Source: Phytoactinopolyspora halotolerans
GTDB lineage: Bacteria > Actinomycetota > Actinomycetes > Jiangellales > Jiangellaceae
DNA: 64,000 bases
Assembly: GCF_010550675.1 (NCBI RefSeq)
Contig: NZ_JAAGOA010000006.1
Coordinates: forward strand, 124,001 to 188,000
Direction: 5' to 3'
Positions 16,965-24,826 of the stretch are shown here, piece by piece. A model generated the notes under the pieces. The model did no database searches, was not told the origin of the DNA, and was given only the letters and a program-made list of their open reading frames with translations. A program made the position numbers and the translations under genes. The first letter of the stretch is position 1, and each line of letters begins with the position of its first letter.

Positions 16965-16980
16965 AGTGGTCTAGGCAGAT
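16965..16980. promoter_or_regulatory. DasR-responsive-element-like site
   Basis: AGTGGTCTAGGCAGAT matches the DasR consensus A[G/C]TGGTCTAGACCA[G/C]T perfectly through its first ten bases and at 12 of 16 overall. It lies 58 bases upstream of the EIIC start, where DasR sites occur in front of PTS GlcNAc genes in Streptomyces. Confidence 0.6.
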
Positions 16981-17181
16981 CGATGGCAAAGTCTCTTCGC
17001 ACAACGCCCGTGCGCGCAAGAGGTTCGGGCAGAGATTGTTCGATCTTGCGGAAAATCATCACTCGGGCGATCATCGACAGCGTTGTTCGCTGTACTCTCT
17101 CGAGCACGCACCTGCCGTGGCACGGTGCCGCCAGATGCGCGCCGTGCGGGCTTCTGGTCATCGTCGAGGAAAGGGACCGGG

Positions 17182-17412
17182 ATGAGCAACGCCGAGCAGA
17201 TCCTCGCCGCTCTAGGCGGGGCGGACAATATCGTCGAGATCGAACCGTGCATCACCCGGCTGCGCGCCGAAGTGGAGGACGCGTCGCTGGTTGACGAAGC
17301 AGGACTCAAGGCCGCTGGTGCACACGGCGTAGTCAGGGCCGGCACAGCCGTACAGGTGGTCGTGGGGCCCGAGGCCGACACCATCGCGTCGGACATCGAG
17401 GATCTGATGTGA
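17182..17412 (+). CDS. PTS system EIIB component, glucose/GlcNAc family
   Basis: A 76-residue EIIB domain with the phosphorylated Cys in the motif IEPCITRLRAEVED and the downstream KAAGAHGVV. It receives the phosphoryl group from EIIA and passes it to the sugar on EIIC. The start overlaps nothing upstream. Its end overlaps the GTG of the EIIA gene by four bases, so B and A are produced together, divergently from EIIC. Confidence 0.9.
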   Translation: MSNAEQILAALGGADNIVEIEPCITRLRAEVEDASLVDEAGLKAAGAHGVVRAGTAVQVVVGPEADTIASDIEDLM

Positions 17413-17867
17413 CACTCTCTGTGCTCGCCCCCGTCTCCGGCGTGGCGGTCCGGTTGTCCGACGTCCCGGACCAGGCGTTTGCGGACGCGCTCGTCGGTCC
17501 CGGCGCCGCCATCGACCCGGCGCGGAGTGGCCGTGGCACCGCCCTGGCGCCCGTCGACGGCACGGTGGTCAAGCTGTATCCGCACGCCTACGTGGTGCGC
17601 ACGGCAGGCGGGGCCGGCGTGCTGGTCCACCTGGGCATCGACACAGTCCAGCTCGCCGGCGCCGGATTTGAGCTGCTCACCTCGGAGAACGCCGAGGTCC
17701 GGGCCGGCGATCCGATGGTGGCCTGGGAGCCCGCCGTCATCGAGCACGACGGCCGGTCGCCGATCTGCCCGGTGATCGCCTTGGACGCTCAGGCTTCGGC
17801 GCTCTCCGAGGCGGTGGAGGAAGGCCCGGTCGCCGCCGGAGACGTGCTGTTCGTCTGGGACGTCTGA
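17409..17867 (+). CDS. PTS system EIIA component, glucose family
   Basis: A 152-residue EIIA(Glc) domain. Landmarks are VLAPVSGVAVRLSDVPDQAF at the start, APVDGTVVKLYPHAYVVRT, and the active-site His in VLVHLGIDTV. It accepts the phosphoryl group from HPr. Its last 79 bases overlap the convergent cydB 3' end, which is tight even for this genome and may cause transcript interference between sugar uptake and the bd oxidase. Confidence 0.92.
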   Translation: MTLSVLAPVSGVAVRLSDVPDQAFADALVGPGAAIDPARSGRGTALAPVDGTVVKLYPHAYVVRTAGGAGVLVHLGIDTVQLAGAGFELLTSENAEVRAGDPMVAWEPAVIEHDGRSPICPVIALDAQASALSEAVEEGPVAAGDVLFVWDV

Positions 17868-18850
17868 CGAGGCCCACCGACGCGGCGCCGGAAAACCCAG
17901 TACGACCACCCCTGGTAGAGCAGCACCACGGGAACGAACAACACCGCTACCCAGCTCATGACCTCCAAGGTGTAGGAGCCCGACGCCGCGTTGTCGACGG
18001 TCAGGCTGTACGACGCGTCGATGGAACTGGGGAGCACGTCCGGGAAGAGTGCCCAGAACAGCGTGACCGCGGTCATCAGGATCGACGCTGCGGTGCCGAT
18101 GAAAGCCCATCCTTCCCGCCCACGCGCGTTCGCGACGACACCGAGGGCCAACCCGCCGGCGGCCAGGGTCAGCGTGAGCCACGTCGCGTCCCGCCCGTGC
18201 TCGACCTGGGTCCACAGCAGGAACGACCCGCCCAGCCCGAGCGCCAGCGGGCCGAGCCGCCGGGACCACTGGTTGGCCCGTAGCCGAACCGCACCGTCGG
18301 CCTTCAGGCCGAGGAACGTCGCACCGTGGAACGCGAACACCGCCAGTGTGGTGAATCCACCCAGCACGCTGTAGGGCGAGATCAGGTCGAGAACGCTCCC
18401 GGCGTATTCATGGTCCGCGTCGAGCGGCACACCGTGCAGGATGGCGCCGAAAGCGACGCCCCATCCGAAGGCGGGAATGATCGAGCCGACGATGATGCAC
18501 AGGTCCCAGCGCGAGCGCCATCGGGCGTCGTCATGCTTGCTTCGGTACTCGAACGCGACGCCGCGGACGATAAGCCCCACCAAGATGACCAGCAGCGGCA
18601 GGTAGAACCCACTGAACAGCGACGCGTACCACTCGGGAAAGGCGGCGAACGTCGCCCCGCCCGCGGTCAGCAGCCAGACCTCATTACCGTCCCAGACCGG
18701 TCCGATCGTGTTGATGGCGACCCGGCGCTCCTGATCGTTCTTGGCGACGGCCGGCAGCAGCGTGCCGACGCCGAAGTCGAAACCCTCGAGGACGAAATAT
18801 CCGGTCCACAAGACGGCGATCAGCAAGAACCAGAACTCGGGGAGGGACAT
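17789..18850 (-). CDS. cydB: Cytochrome bd oxidase subunit II
   Basis: A 353-residue membrane protein with eight or more helices and the CydB opening FWFLLIAVLWTGYFVLEGFDFGVG, followed by NTIGPVWDGNEVWLLTAGGATFAAFP. With CydA it forms the high-affinity, non-pumping quinol oxidase used at low oxygen. It follows cydA by 54 bases on the same strand. A Ser/Thr-rich tail ends the protein inside the overlap with the EIIA gene. No cydDC exporter genes are seen after it, so those would be elsewhere. Confidence 0.95.
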   Translation of the reverse strand: MSLPEFWFLLIAVLWTGYFVLEGFDFGVGTLLPAVAKNDQERRVAINTIGPVWDGNEVWLLTAGGATFAAFPEWYASLFSGFYLPLLVILVGLIVRGVAFEYRSKHDDARWRSRWDLCIIVGSIIPAFGWGVAFGAILHGVPLDADHEYAGSVLDLISPYSVLGGFTTLAVFAFHGATFLGLKADGAVRLRANQWSRRLGPLALGLGGSFLLWTQVEHGRDATWLTLTLAAGGLALGVVANARGREGWAFIGTAASILMTAVTLFWALFPDVLPSSIDASYSLTVDNAASGSYTLEVMSWVAVLFVPVVLLYQGWSYWVFRRRVGGPRQTSQTNSTSPAATGPSSTASESAEA

Positions 18851-18904
18851 CGGGGGTCCTTTCGTTCATCTGCCGTGTGGGATGGCCGGCGAAGGTCGGC
18901 GGCG

Positions 18905-20311
18905 TCAGTAGACGAGGGACGGCTCGGGCCGGTCCTCGTCGGCGGCGGGCGGTTCGAGTTCGGCACGGACCTCCTCGCTGGTGGGCGGGCCGATCTTGAT
19001 GTACTTGAGCAGAAGCCACACCTCGACCACGGCGAGCGCTCCGTAGAGCACGGTGAGGGTGATCAAGCTGGTCGCGACGGTGCCCACACCGACGGTCGGG
19101 GACACACTGTCCGACGTGCGCAGGACACCGAACACGGTCCACGGCTGCCGGCCCATCTCGGCCATGAGCCAGCCGGTGCTGTTGGCGATGAACGGCAACG
19201 GAAGGGCTGCGAGGCCGATCCACCACACCCACCGCCGATGCGGGGTGCGACCGCGCCGGGTGAGCCACAGGCCGACCACAGAGACGGCGAGGATGGCGAT
19301 TCCTGCTCCCATCATCAGTCGAAACGACCAATACACGACGGGGATGTTGGGGCTGTAGTCACCCTCGCCGTACTCGGCTTCGTACTGTGCCTGCAGGTCG
19401 TCGATACCTTGCACTTCGCCGTCGAAGTCGCCGGTGGCGAGGTAGGACAATACCCGCGGCACGCGGATACTCAGCAGTTCCTCGTCGCCGTCGAGAGTGC
19501 CGATGGTGAACAGTGAGAATGATGCGGGCCGTTCGGTCTCGTACAGAGCCTCGGCAGCGGCCATCTTCATCGGCTGTTGGTCGGTGACCACCTTGGCCTG
19601 CAGATCGCCGCTGACGGCGACGGCGATGGACGCTACGGCGGTGACCCACAGCCCTACCTTCAGCGAGGAGCGCATCACGTCGGTGTGCTGTTTGCGCAGC
19701 ATGTGCCAGCAGCTGATCGCGATCAAGAACACGCCGGCCGTGACGAACGCGCCCGCGATGGTGTGCGGGAAGGTCACGAGCTGCTTGCTGTTCGTCAGCA
19801 CGGCCCAGATGTCGGTGAGCCGGCCCTTGCCGTCCTCGATCTCGTATCCGACCGGATGCTGCATCCAGGAGTTCGCGGCCAGGATGAAGTACGCGGAGAG
19901 CAGCGTTCCGACGGCCACCGCCCACATGCACGCGTTGTGCAGCCAGCGGGGCAGCCGGTTCCACCCGAAGATCCACAGCCCCAGGAACGTCGACTCCATG
20001 AAGAAGGCCAGCAATGCCTCCATCGCGAGCGGCGCCCCGAAGACGTCACCGACGAAGCGCGAGTAGCTGGACCAGTTCATGCCGAACTGGAACTCCAGCA
20101 CGATGCCGGTGACGACGCCGATGGCGAAGTTGATCAGCAGCAGCTTGCCCCAGAACTTGGTGGCGCGCAGCCATGTGTCGTTGCCGGTGCGGATCCAGGC
20201 CGCTTCCATCGCGGCGACGACGCCGGCCAGCCCTATGGTCAAGGGGACGAAGAGGAAGTGGTACACAGTCGTGATGCCGAACTGCCATCGGGCAAGGTCG
20301 AGTGCTTCCAC
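18905..20311 (-). CDS. cydA: Cytochrome bd oxidase subunit I
   Basis: A 468-residue protein starting at GTG 20311 (VEALDLARWQFGITTVYHFLF), with GAGGAGG seven bases upstream. The conserved N-terminal haem b595 His is in TTVYHFLFVPLTIG, and GRQPW follows the quinol-binding region. The Q-loop is of the short type. The enzyme reduces oxygen to water with quinol at very low oxygen and resists NO and sulfide, which suits this window. An exact DosR-like box lies 60 bases upstream of the start codon, so cydAB is probably induced with the nitrate and hydrogenase genes. Confidence 0.95.
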   Translation of the reverse strand: MEALDLARWQFGITTVYHFLFVPLTIGLAGVVAAMEAAWIRTGNDTWLRATKFWGKLLLINFAIGVVTGIVLEFQFGMNWSSYSRFVGDVFGAPLAMEALLAFFMESTFLGLWIFGWNRLPRWLHNACMWAVAVGTLLSAYFILAANSWMQHPVGYEIEDGKGRLTDIWAVLTNSKQLVTFPHTIAGAFVTAGVFLIAISCWHMLRKQHTDVMRSSLKVGLWVTAVASIAVAVSGDLQAKVVTDQQPMKMAAAEALYETERPASFSLFTIGTLDGDEELLSIRVPRVLSYLATGDFDGEVQGIDDLQAQYEAEYGEGDYSPNIPVVYWSFRLMMGAGIAILAVSVVGLWLTRRGRTPHRRWVWWIGLAALPLPFIANSTGWLMAEMGRQPWTVFGVLRTSDSVSPTVGVGTVATSLITLTVLYGALAVVEVWLLLKYIKIGPPTSEEVRAELEPPAADEDRPEPSLVY

Positions 20312-20371
20312 AGGTCGCCTCCTCGTATTTCGCTGCGAAACAAGCTTCTGCGCTGGGTATCGGTGCCCGTA

Positions 20372-20385
20372 GGGCCGGAAGTCCC
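20372..20385 (-). promoter_or_regulatory. DosR/DevR-like box upstream of cydA
   Basis: Read on the minus strand this is GGGACTTCCGGCCC, an exact match to GGGACTTNNGNCCC. The identical 14-mer occurs again upstream of hypF. Confidence 0.72.
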
Positions 20386-20555
20386 AGAAGCGGACCGGCG
20401 TTCGGCCTGCTGCGGCTCGTCCGCTCCGAGACGCGCCGCCGATGGTGCTGTCGGCCATGGGGCGGCGGCCACCCACGCGTGGGCGCTGCAGAGTCGACGC
20501 GGCAGAGTCGACGCGGGGACCAAGGGCCCTGCCCGCCGGGGCGTACGGCCGTCGT

Positions 20556-20571
20556 ATTCCCCCGGGGGTAT
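20556..20571 (+). promoter_or_regulatory. CsoR/CstR-type operator before SQR gene
   Basis: ATTCCCCCGGGGGTAT is a palindrome with the same C-tract/G-tract layout as the sites before the cstB-like, thioredoxin and repressor genes. It lies 45 bases before the GTG start. Confidence 0.7.
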
Positions 20572-20615
20572 CTGGGAACGTGGAGGATAGAGATCGTTCC
20601 TGGGAGGTGGACGAC

Positions 20616-21821
20616 GTGCGTAAGAGGGTCCTGGTGCTGGGCGGCAACTTCGGTGGATTGACGGCCGCACTGAGTGTCAAGCACGAACTGCAGGGTGATG
20701 TGGACGTGCGGGTGATCGCGGCGTCCGATCGGTTCCTGTTCAACCCGTCACTGATCTGGCTTCCGTTCGGGAAGCGCCGTCCGCAAGACATCACGTTCCC
20801 GCTCGCGCCGACGTTGACGGAACACGACGTCGATTTCGTCCATGCGAGCGCGACCCGCATCGACGCGGCAGCCAAGCGCGTGACGGCCGCCGGTGTCGAG
20901 TACGACTACGACTATCTGGTGATCGCCACCGGCTACCGGAACGCGATGGGGGCAGTTCCGGGTCTAGCCGACACCGATGGCGCCTACACCATCACGACGC
21001 TGGAGGATGCCATCCACGCGGGCGAGGGGTGGCGACGGTTCCTGCAGAACCCGGGACCGGTGATCGTGGGTGCGAGTCAGGGCGCGGGATGCTTCGGCGC
21101 CGCGTACGAATTCCTGTTCAACATGTCGTACCAGCTGCGCAGATTCGGCCTGAAGAAGCACGTGCCGCTGACCTACGTCACGGCCGAGCCGTTCCTCGGG
21201 CATTTCGGCATCGGCGGCCTTCCGGGTGGGGAGCGACTGCTGGGGATGTTCCTGAGGAAGGAGGGCATCACGGCGGTCACCGAGGTGGCGATGGAAGAAG
21301 TCGTCGAGGGCAAGCTCGCCGTTTCCGGGCGCGAACCACTCGATTTCGCCTACGCCGTGATCATCCCGCCCTTTGAGGGGCAGGACGTGGTGCGCGGTGT
21401 CCCGGGCCTGGCCGACGAGAAGGGATTCGTTCCGGTCCGCGACACTTACCAGTCGGCGGCGTATCCCGATGTCTATGCTGTCGGGGTGGCCGCGGCGGTG
21501 AGCGTGCCGTGGACGACGGCCGTCCCTGTCGGAGTCCCGAAGACCGGCTTTCCCACGGAGGTGCAGGCGCACGTGGCTGCCGAGAACATCGCCAGCCAGA
21601 TCCGGGGCAAGGAACCGGGCAGGCACAAGGCTTTCGGTGAGATCCCTGCGGTGTGCGTCATGGATGCGGGAAACAACGGTGTGATGATCCTTGCCGACCG
21701 GATGCTCCCACCGCGCAAGGCGGGTGTGCTGATTCCCGGCCCGCAGTCCCACGGAGCAAAGCTGTTGTTCGAGAAATACTTCCTCTGGAAGGCGCGGCAC
21801 GGGTATGTGCGGCTGCCGTGA
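20616..21821 (+). CDS. sqr: Sulfide:quinone oxidoreductase-like FAD protein
   Basis: A 401-residue flavoprotein. GTG 20616 has GGGAGG upstream. The FAD fold opens the protein (VLVLGGNFGGLTAALSVKHEL), followed by YLVIATGYRN and VYAVGVAAAVSVP. It has just two cysteines, Cys159 (QGAGCFG) and Cys347 (PAVCVMDAG), placed like the two catalytic cysteines of sulfide:quinone oxidoreductases. The C-terminal LLFEKYFLWKARHG helix fits membrane association. It would oxidise sulfide to sulfane sulfur or persulfide and pass electrons to quinone, feeding the CstB-like enzyme. A CsoR/CstR-type operator precedes it and thioredoxin follows. Confidence 0.85.
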   Translation: MRKRVLVLGGNFGGLTAALSVKHELQGDVDVRVIAASDRFLFNPSLIWLPFGKRRPQDITFPLAPTLTEHDVDFVHASATRIDAAAKRVTAAGVEYDYDYLVIATGYRNAMGAVPGLADTDGAYTITTLEDAIHAGEGWRRFLQNPGPVIVGASQGAGCFGAAYEFLFNMSYQLRRFGLKKHVPLTYVTAEPFLGHFGIGGLPGGERLLGMFLRKEGITAVTEVAMEEVVEGKLAVSGREPLDFAYAVIIPPFEGQDVVRGVPGLADEKGFVPVRDTYQSAAYPDVYAVGVAAAVSVPWTTAVPVGVPKTGFPTEVQAHVAAENIASQIRGKEPGRHKAFGEIPAVCVMDAGNNGVMILADRMLPPRKAGVLIPGPQSHGAKLLFEKYFLWKARHGYVRLP

Positions 21822-21905
21822 GCGTCGTCGTGCGCAGATCCGGGTATTCGACGTGGTGAGCGGCGCGTCGTGATGCGGGAATGGCTGCCGCAATGTGGGT
21901 GTTGT

Positions 21906-21921
21906 ATACCCCAGGGAGTAT
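21906..21921 (+). promoter_or_regulatory. CsoR/CstR-type operator before thioredoxin gene
   Basis: ATACCCCAGGGAGTAT, 19 bases before the ATG. The proximity to the start places it over the promoter or just after the transcription start. It shares the GGGAGTAT arm with copy 2 at 4604. Confidence 0.7.
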
Positions 21922-21939
21922 CGAGAGAAGGGCTTGCTG

Positions 21940-22308
21940 ATGGCAACGGTTCAACTGACCAAGGACAACTTCAACGACGTGACCAGCCGCGACGGTATCG
22001 TGTTGGTCGACTTTTGGGCGGCGTGGTGTGGCCCGTGCCGCATGTTCGCCCCGGTGTTCGAGCGTTCTTCGGAGAAGCACGAGGACATCGTCTTCGGCAA
22101 GGTCGACACCGAGGCGGAGCGTGAGCTCGCTGGGGCCTTCCAGATCAGCTCGATCCCGACGCTGATGGCGATCCGGGACAATGTCGTGCTCTACGCGCAG
22201 CCGGGTGCGCTGCCGGAAGAGGCGCTGGAGGATCTCATCGCCAAGGTGCGGGCCGTCGACATGGACGAGGTGGCGCAGAAGCTGGCCGCCGACAAGGGCT
22301 CTCGATGA
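21940..22308 (+). CDS. trx: Thioredoxin
   Basis: A 122-residue thioredoxin with intact WCGPC active site (LVDFWAAWCGPCRMFAPVFE) and the cis-Pro region SSIPTLMAI. It is slightly longer than classical thioredoxin at the C-terminus (AVDMDEVAQKLAADKG). It lies between the SQR and the repressor genes with its own operator, so it probably reduces protein or low-molecular-weight persulfides rather than acting as the housekeeping thioredoxin. No thioredoxin reductase gene is near. Confidence 0.92.
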   Translation: MATVQLTKDNFNDVTSRDGIVLVDFWAAWCGPCRMFAPVFERSSEKHEDIVFGKVDTEAERELAGAFQISSIPTLMAIRDNVVLYAQPGALPEEALEDLIAKVRAVDMDEVAQKLAADKGSR

Positions 22309-22371
22309 GTCTGCCGCTCCTGGGCGGCCTGAGTACACGTCATCATGGGCGTCGCTCCCGGCCGGGTATCG

Positions 22372-22387
22372 TTACCCTCCGGGGTAT
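22372..22387 (+). promoter_or_regulatory. CsoR/CstR-type operator before its repressor gene
   Basis: TTACCCTCCGGGGTAT lies 18 bases before the GTG of the CsoR-family gene, suggesting autorepression. Confidence 0.65.
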
Positions 22388-22404
22388 CGTGAAAGGAACC
22401 TACG

Positions 22405-22677
22405 GTGGAGCTGGATCGAGAGTCTCTGTCTGATGTGATCGTCCGCCTGAACCGGGTGCAGGGGCAGCTGCGCGGCATCGTGGCCATGATCGAGGAAGGC
22501 CGGGACTGTAAGGACATCGTCACCCAGCTGGCCGCGGCGTCGCGGGCCCTGGATCGCGCGGGCTTCAAGATTATCTCTACCGGTCTGGAACAGTGCGTGA
22601 CGGCGGAGAGCGCGGGGTCCGCCGAGGCCAAGATCGACCGCAAGCAGCTGGAGAAGCTCTTCCTGACCTTGGCCTGA
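22405..22677 (+). CDS. cstR: CsoR-family repressor, probably CstR-like sulfane-sulfur sensor
   Basis: A 90-residue all-helical repressor (VIVRLNRVQGQLRGIVAMIEE, DIVTQLAAASRALDRAG). Cys35 and Cys64 align with Cys36 and Cys65 of M. tuberculosis CsoR, but the third copper ligand, His61 there, is Gly60 here (STGLEQC). Losing the His while keeping both Cys is the pattern of CstR-type proteins, which sense persulfides by forming inter-subunit sulfur bridges. The neighbours agree: SQR, thioredoxin and the remote CstB-like gene carry matching operators. No copper ATPase or chaperone gene is nearby. A different metal specificity remains possible. Confidence 0.85.
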   Translation: MELDRESLSDVIVRLNRVQGQLRGIVAMIEEGRDCKDIVTQLAAASRALDRAGFKIISTGLEQCVTAESAGSAEAKIDRKQLEKLFLTLA

Positions 22678-22788
22678 ACAGGCGGTGCCTGAACGGGCGG
22701 TACACGTATGGCGGCGCCTGAACCGGCGTGCGGGTCCGGGCGCGGATCGGTTCCCGAACCCGCACGGCGGGTGGTGGCTGTGGCCTGT

Positions 22789-23502
22789 TCAGCTCGGCGG
22801 TGTCTGCGCTTCGCCGGAGTCCGCCTCGGGCTCGGGCGCGCCTTGTTCCCGGCGACGCGAGCGCAACCGTCCGCGGAACCATGGCGTGCCCAGCAGCGGC
22901 AGCGCCCAGCGGTCGAGCCCGTACCAGCCCGCGTTCCGCCAGGCAAGAATCAGCAGGAACGACACCAAGATCATCGCCGGGTTCACGCCGGCCGAACCGG
23001 CGAATACGAACGAGAAATTCAGCACCGCGCCCAAGGCGGCGGCGATGCCGGTGAACAGCCCGACGATCAGCAGCACGCCGATCACCAGCTCGCCGATGGC
23101 GACCATCGGGCCGAGCCAGGGGTGCGCGGTGTCTCTCACCCACTCCAAGAAGTCCACGTACCAGCCGTACGCGACGTCCGGGTGGGGCCCTTCGGATGCC
23201 TCGATCGCCCCCTGCGCGAAGCCGGCCACGGAGTCACCGACATCGACGTCGCCGCTGGACCGGACCCAGCCGATGTTCCCGTCACCGGTCAACCCGTACT
23301 GCTGGTCGCCCCAGTCCCAGAAACGCAACGTGATGTCGCCGCCGAACACCTTGCTCCATCCAGACTGGAACCACTCCCAGCCCAGCCAGAGCCGCGCGAT
23401 GAGCCAGATCCAGGCCGCTCGGTTCGAGCCGAACAACCAGCGGGCGACGGCCGGTTCCTCGATATAGGTGGGGCCCGATGGGGTCTGTTCGGTTGTGGAC
23501 AT
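22789..23502 (-). CDS. DoxX-family membrane protein (DoxD/TQO-like)
   Basis: About 237 residues with a DoxX fold. The first helix is WIWLIARLWLGWEWFQSGWSKVFGG, with a polar loop of about 80 residues after it, then three helices (GPMVAIGELVIGVLLIVGLFTG and following) and an Arg-rich tail. DoxX/DoxD relatives include thiosulfate:quinone oxidoreductase subunits and the mycobacterial membrane oxidoreductase complex. Next to the sulfur regulon it may handle thiosulfate or quinone electron transfer; that is inference. GTG 23511 is an alternative start. A 14-base AGGGG...CCCCT palindrome (23542-23555) lies upstream but is not oriented like the CsoR-family sites. Confidence 0.78.
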   Translation of the reverse strand: MSTTEQTPSGPTYIEEPAVARWLFGSNRAAWIWLIARLWLGWEWFQSGWSKVFGGDITLRFWDWGDQQYGLTGDGNIGWVRSSGDVDVGDSVAGFAQGAIEASEGPHPDVAYGWYVDFLEWVRDTAHPWLGPMVAIGELVIGVLLIVGLFTGIAAALGAVLNFSFVFAGSAGVNPAMILVSFLLILAWRNAGWYGLDRWALPLLGTPWFRGRLRSRRREQGAPEPEADSGEAQTPPS

Positions 23503-23659
23503 GGATATCACCAGCCTCCCTGCGAGTCCCGCCAGAAACGTAGGGGTTCTCCCCTGTCACCTGCCGGCGAGTGCGACGGGACGTTGACGGTTCTGTTGCC
23601 CATCTGCGGGACTCGCACACGTCTATGGTGGCGAACTGTGCGTTCGGGCGTAGCCCACG

Positions 23660-24826
23660 TCACGCGTGGTGCAGCGGCACCGCAATGGTGAATGTGGAAC
23701 CCTCACCAGACGCTGACTCGACATGAACCGTTCCGCCGTGTGCGGTGACCACCTCTCGCACGACGGCGAGGCCGATGCCCGATCCCGGGGCCGCCGTGCC
23801 ATGCCGGGCTGTCCACCAACGGTCGAAGACATGCGGCTGGTCTTCGGCCGGGATGCCGGGACCGGTGTCGGCGACCCTGATCACTGCGTCACCGGCCTCG
23901 ACACCTGCGTAGACCGAGACGCGGTCGCCGGGGCGGCAATAGCGAGCGGCGTTAGCCAGCAGGTTGCCGATCGCCTGGTGCAGCCGGTCCGGATCGCCGT
24001 AGACCGGGACCGGCCCGGTGATGTCCGGCCGCACGTCCAGCCCGGCCGATCGCAACTGACTTCGATGCGCGGCGAGCGCATCCGCGGCGAGGACGCCGAG
24101 GTCCACGACGGTGCGTTCAAGCGACAGCGCCGCCGACTCGGCGGCCGCGAGAGTCGCCAGGTCGTCGACGACGCGGCCCAGCCGAAGCGCCTGATCATGA
24201 AGCCTGGACAGACAGCCGGCGTCGGGCTCGGCGTAACCGTCGCGCAACTCCTCCAACTGTGCCTGCAGGGCGGTGAGCGGCGTGCGGAGCTCGTGTGCCA
24301 CGTCCGAGGTCATCCGGCGGCGCGCAGCCTCGGCGCGGGCGAGATCGTCCGCCATCCCGTCGAACGCCTCCGCCACGTCGCCCAGTTCACCGGGACCGCG
24401 CAGCCCGACCCGGGCCGAGCGGTCGCCACTCGCGAATGCACGCGCCGCGCCGGCCAAGGCGATCAGCGGTGTCGTCAGTCGTCGCGAGACGAACCAGCTC
24501 ATCCCGACCGCTACGGCGAGCGCCACCACGGCGGCGACACCGATCCACCACCACGCCACCACCCGGCCGTCGGCGACGGCCGCCGCGCCCACCATGTCCG
24601 CCATCTCACCGGAGTGCCCCGCCATGTGACGCATCTGGCGTCCCGCTTCCGTCAACCCGAGGTCGGCGCCGATCAGGGCTGCGAGCGTGAGGACGGCCAC
24701 CGCGGCGACCGCGACCAGGATGAAGGCCACGAGCAGGCGGCGCCCGAGCGGCCCGAGGGTGTCACCGGTGCGGCCCTGTGCGACGGTGCCGCGCCGCCCT
24801 GGGCGGTCGGCGGGCATGTCCCTCAC
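23660..24826 (-). CDS. Sensor histidine kinase
   Basis: A 388-residue kinase with two membrane helices (about 30-52 and 90-112) around a short extracytoplasmic loop that contains several Met and His (GRQMRHMAGHSGEMADM). HAMP, HisKA (DVAHELRTPLTALQAQLEEL) and ATPase domains (NLLANAARYC, DTGPGIPAEDQPHVFDRWW, GSGIGLAVV) follow. The Met/His-rich sensor loop suggests a soft metal such as copper or silver. Its start overlaps the response regulator stop (GTGA), so the pair is coupled. A His/Met-rich exported protein is encoded divergently. Confidence 0.9.
   Translation of the reverse strand: MRDMPADRPGRRGTVAQGRTGDTLGPLGRRLLVAFILVAVAAVAVLTLAALIGADLGLTEAGRQMRHMAGHSGEMADMVGAAAVADGRVVAWWWIGVAAVVALAVAVGMSWFVSRRLTTPLIALAGAARAFASGDRSARVGLRGPGELGDVAEAFDGMADDLARAEAARRRMTSDVAHELRTPLTALQAQLEELRDGYAEPDAGCLSRLHDQALRLGRVVDDLATLAAAESAALSLERTVVDLGVLAADALAAHRSQLRSAGLDVRPDITGPVPVYGDPDRLHQAIGNLLANAARYCRPGDRVSVYAGVEAGDAVIRVADTGPGIPAEDQPHVFDRWWTARHGTAAPGSGIGLAVVREVVTAHGGTVHVESASGEGSTFTIAVPLHHA

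Noticed and set aside
22405-22677. Copper-sensing CsoR assignment for the repressor
   Set aside because: The conserved His copper ligand is Gly60 and no copper genes are linked; a sulfur-sensing role fits better.
23542-23555. AGGGGTTCTCCCCT palindrome upstream of DoxX as another CsoR-family operator
   Set aside because: The arms are in the opposite order (G-tract first) and lack the ATAC/GTAT ends seen at the five accepted sites.
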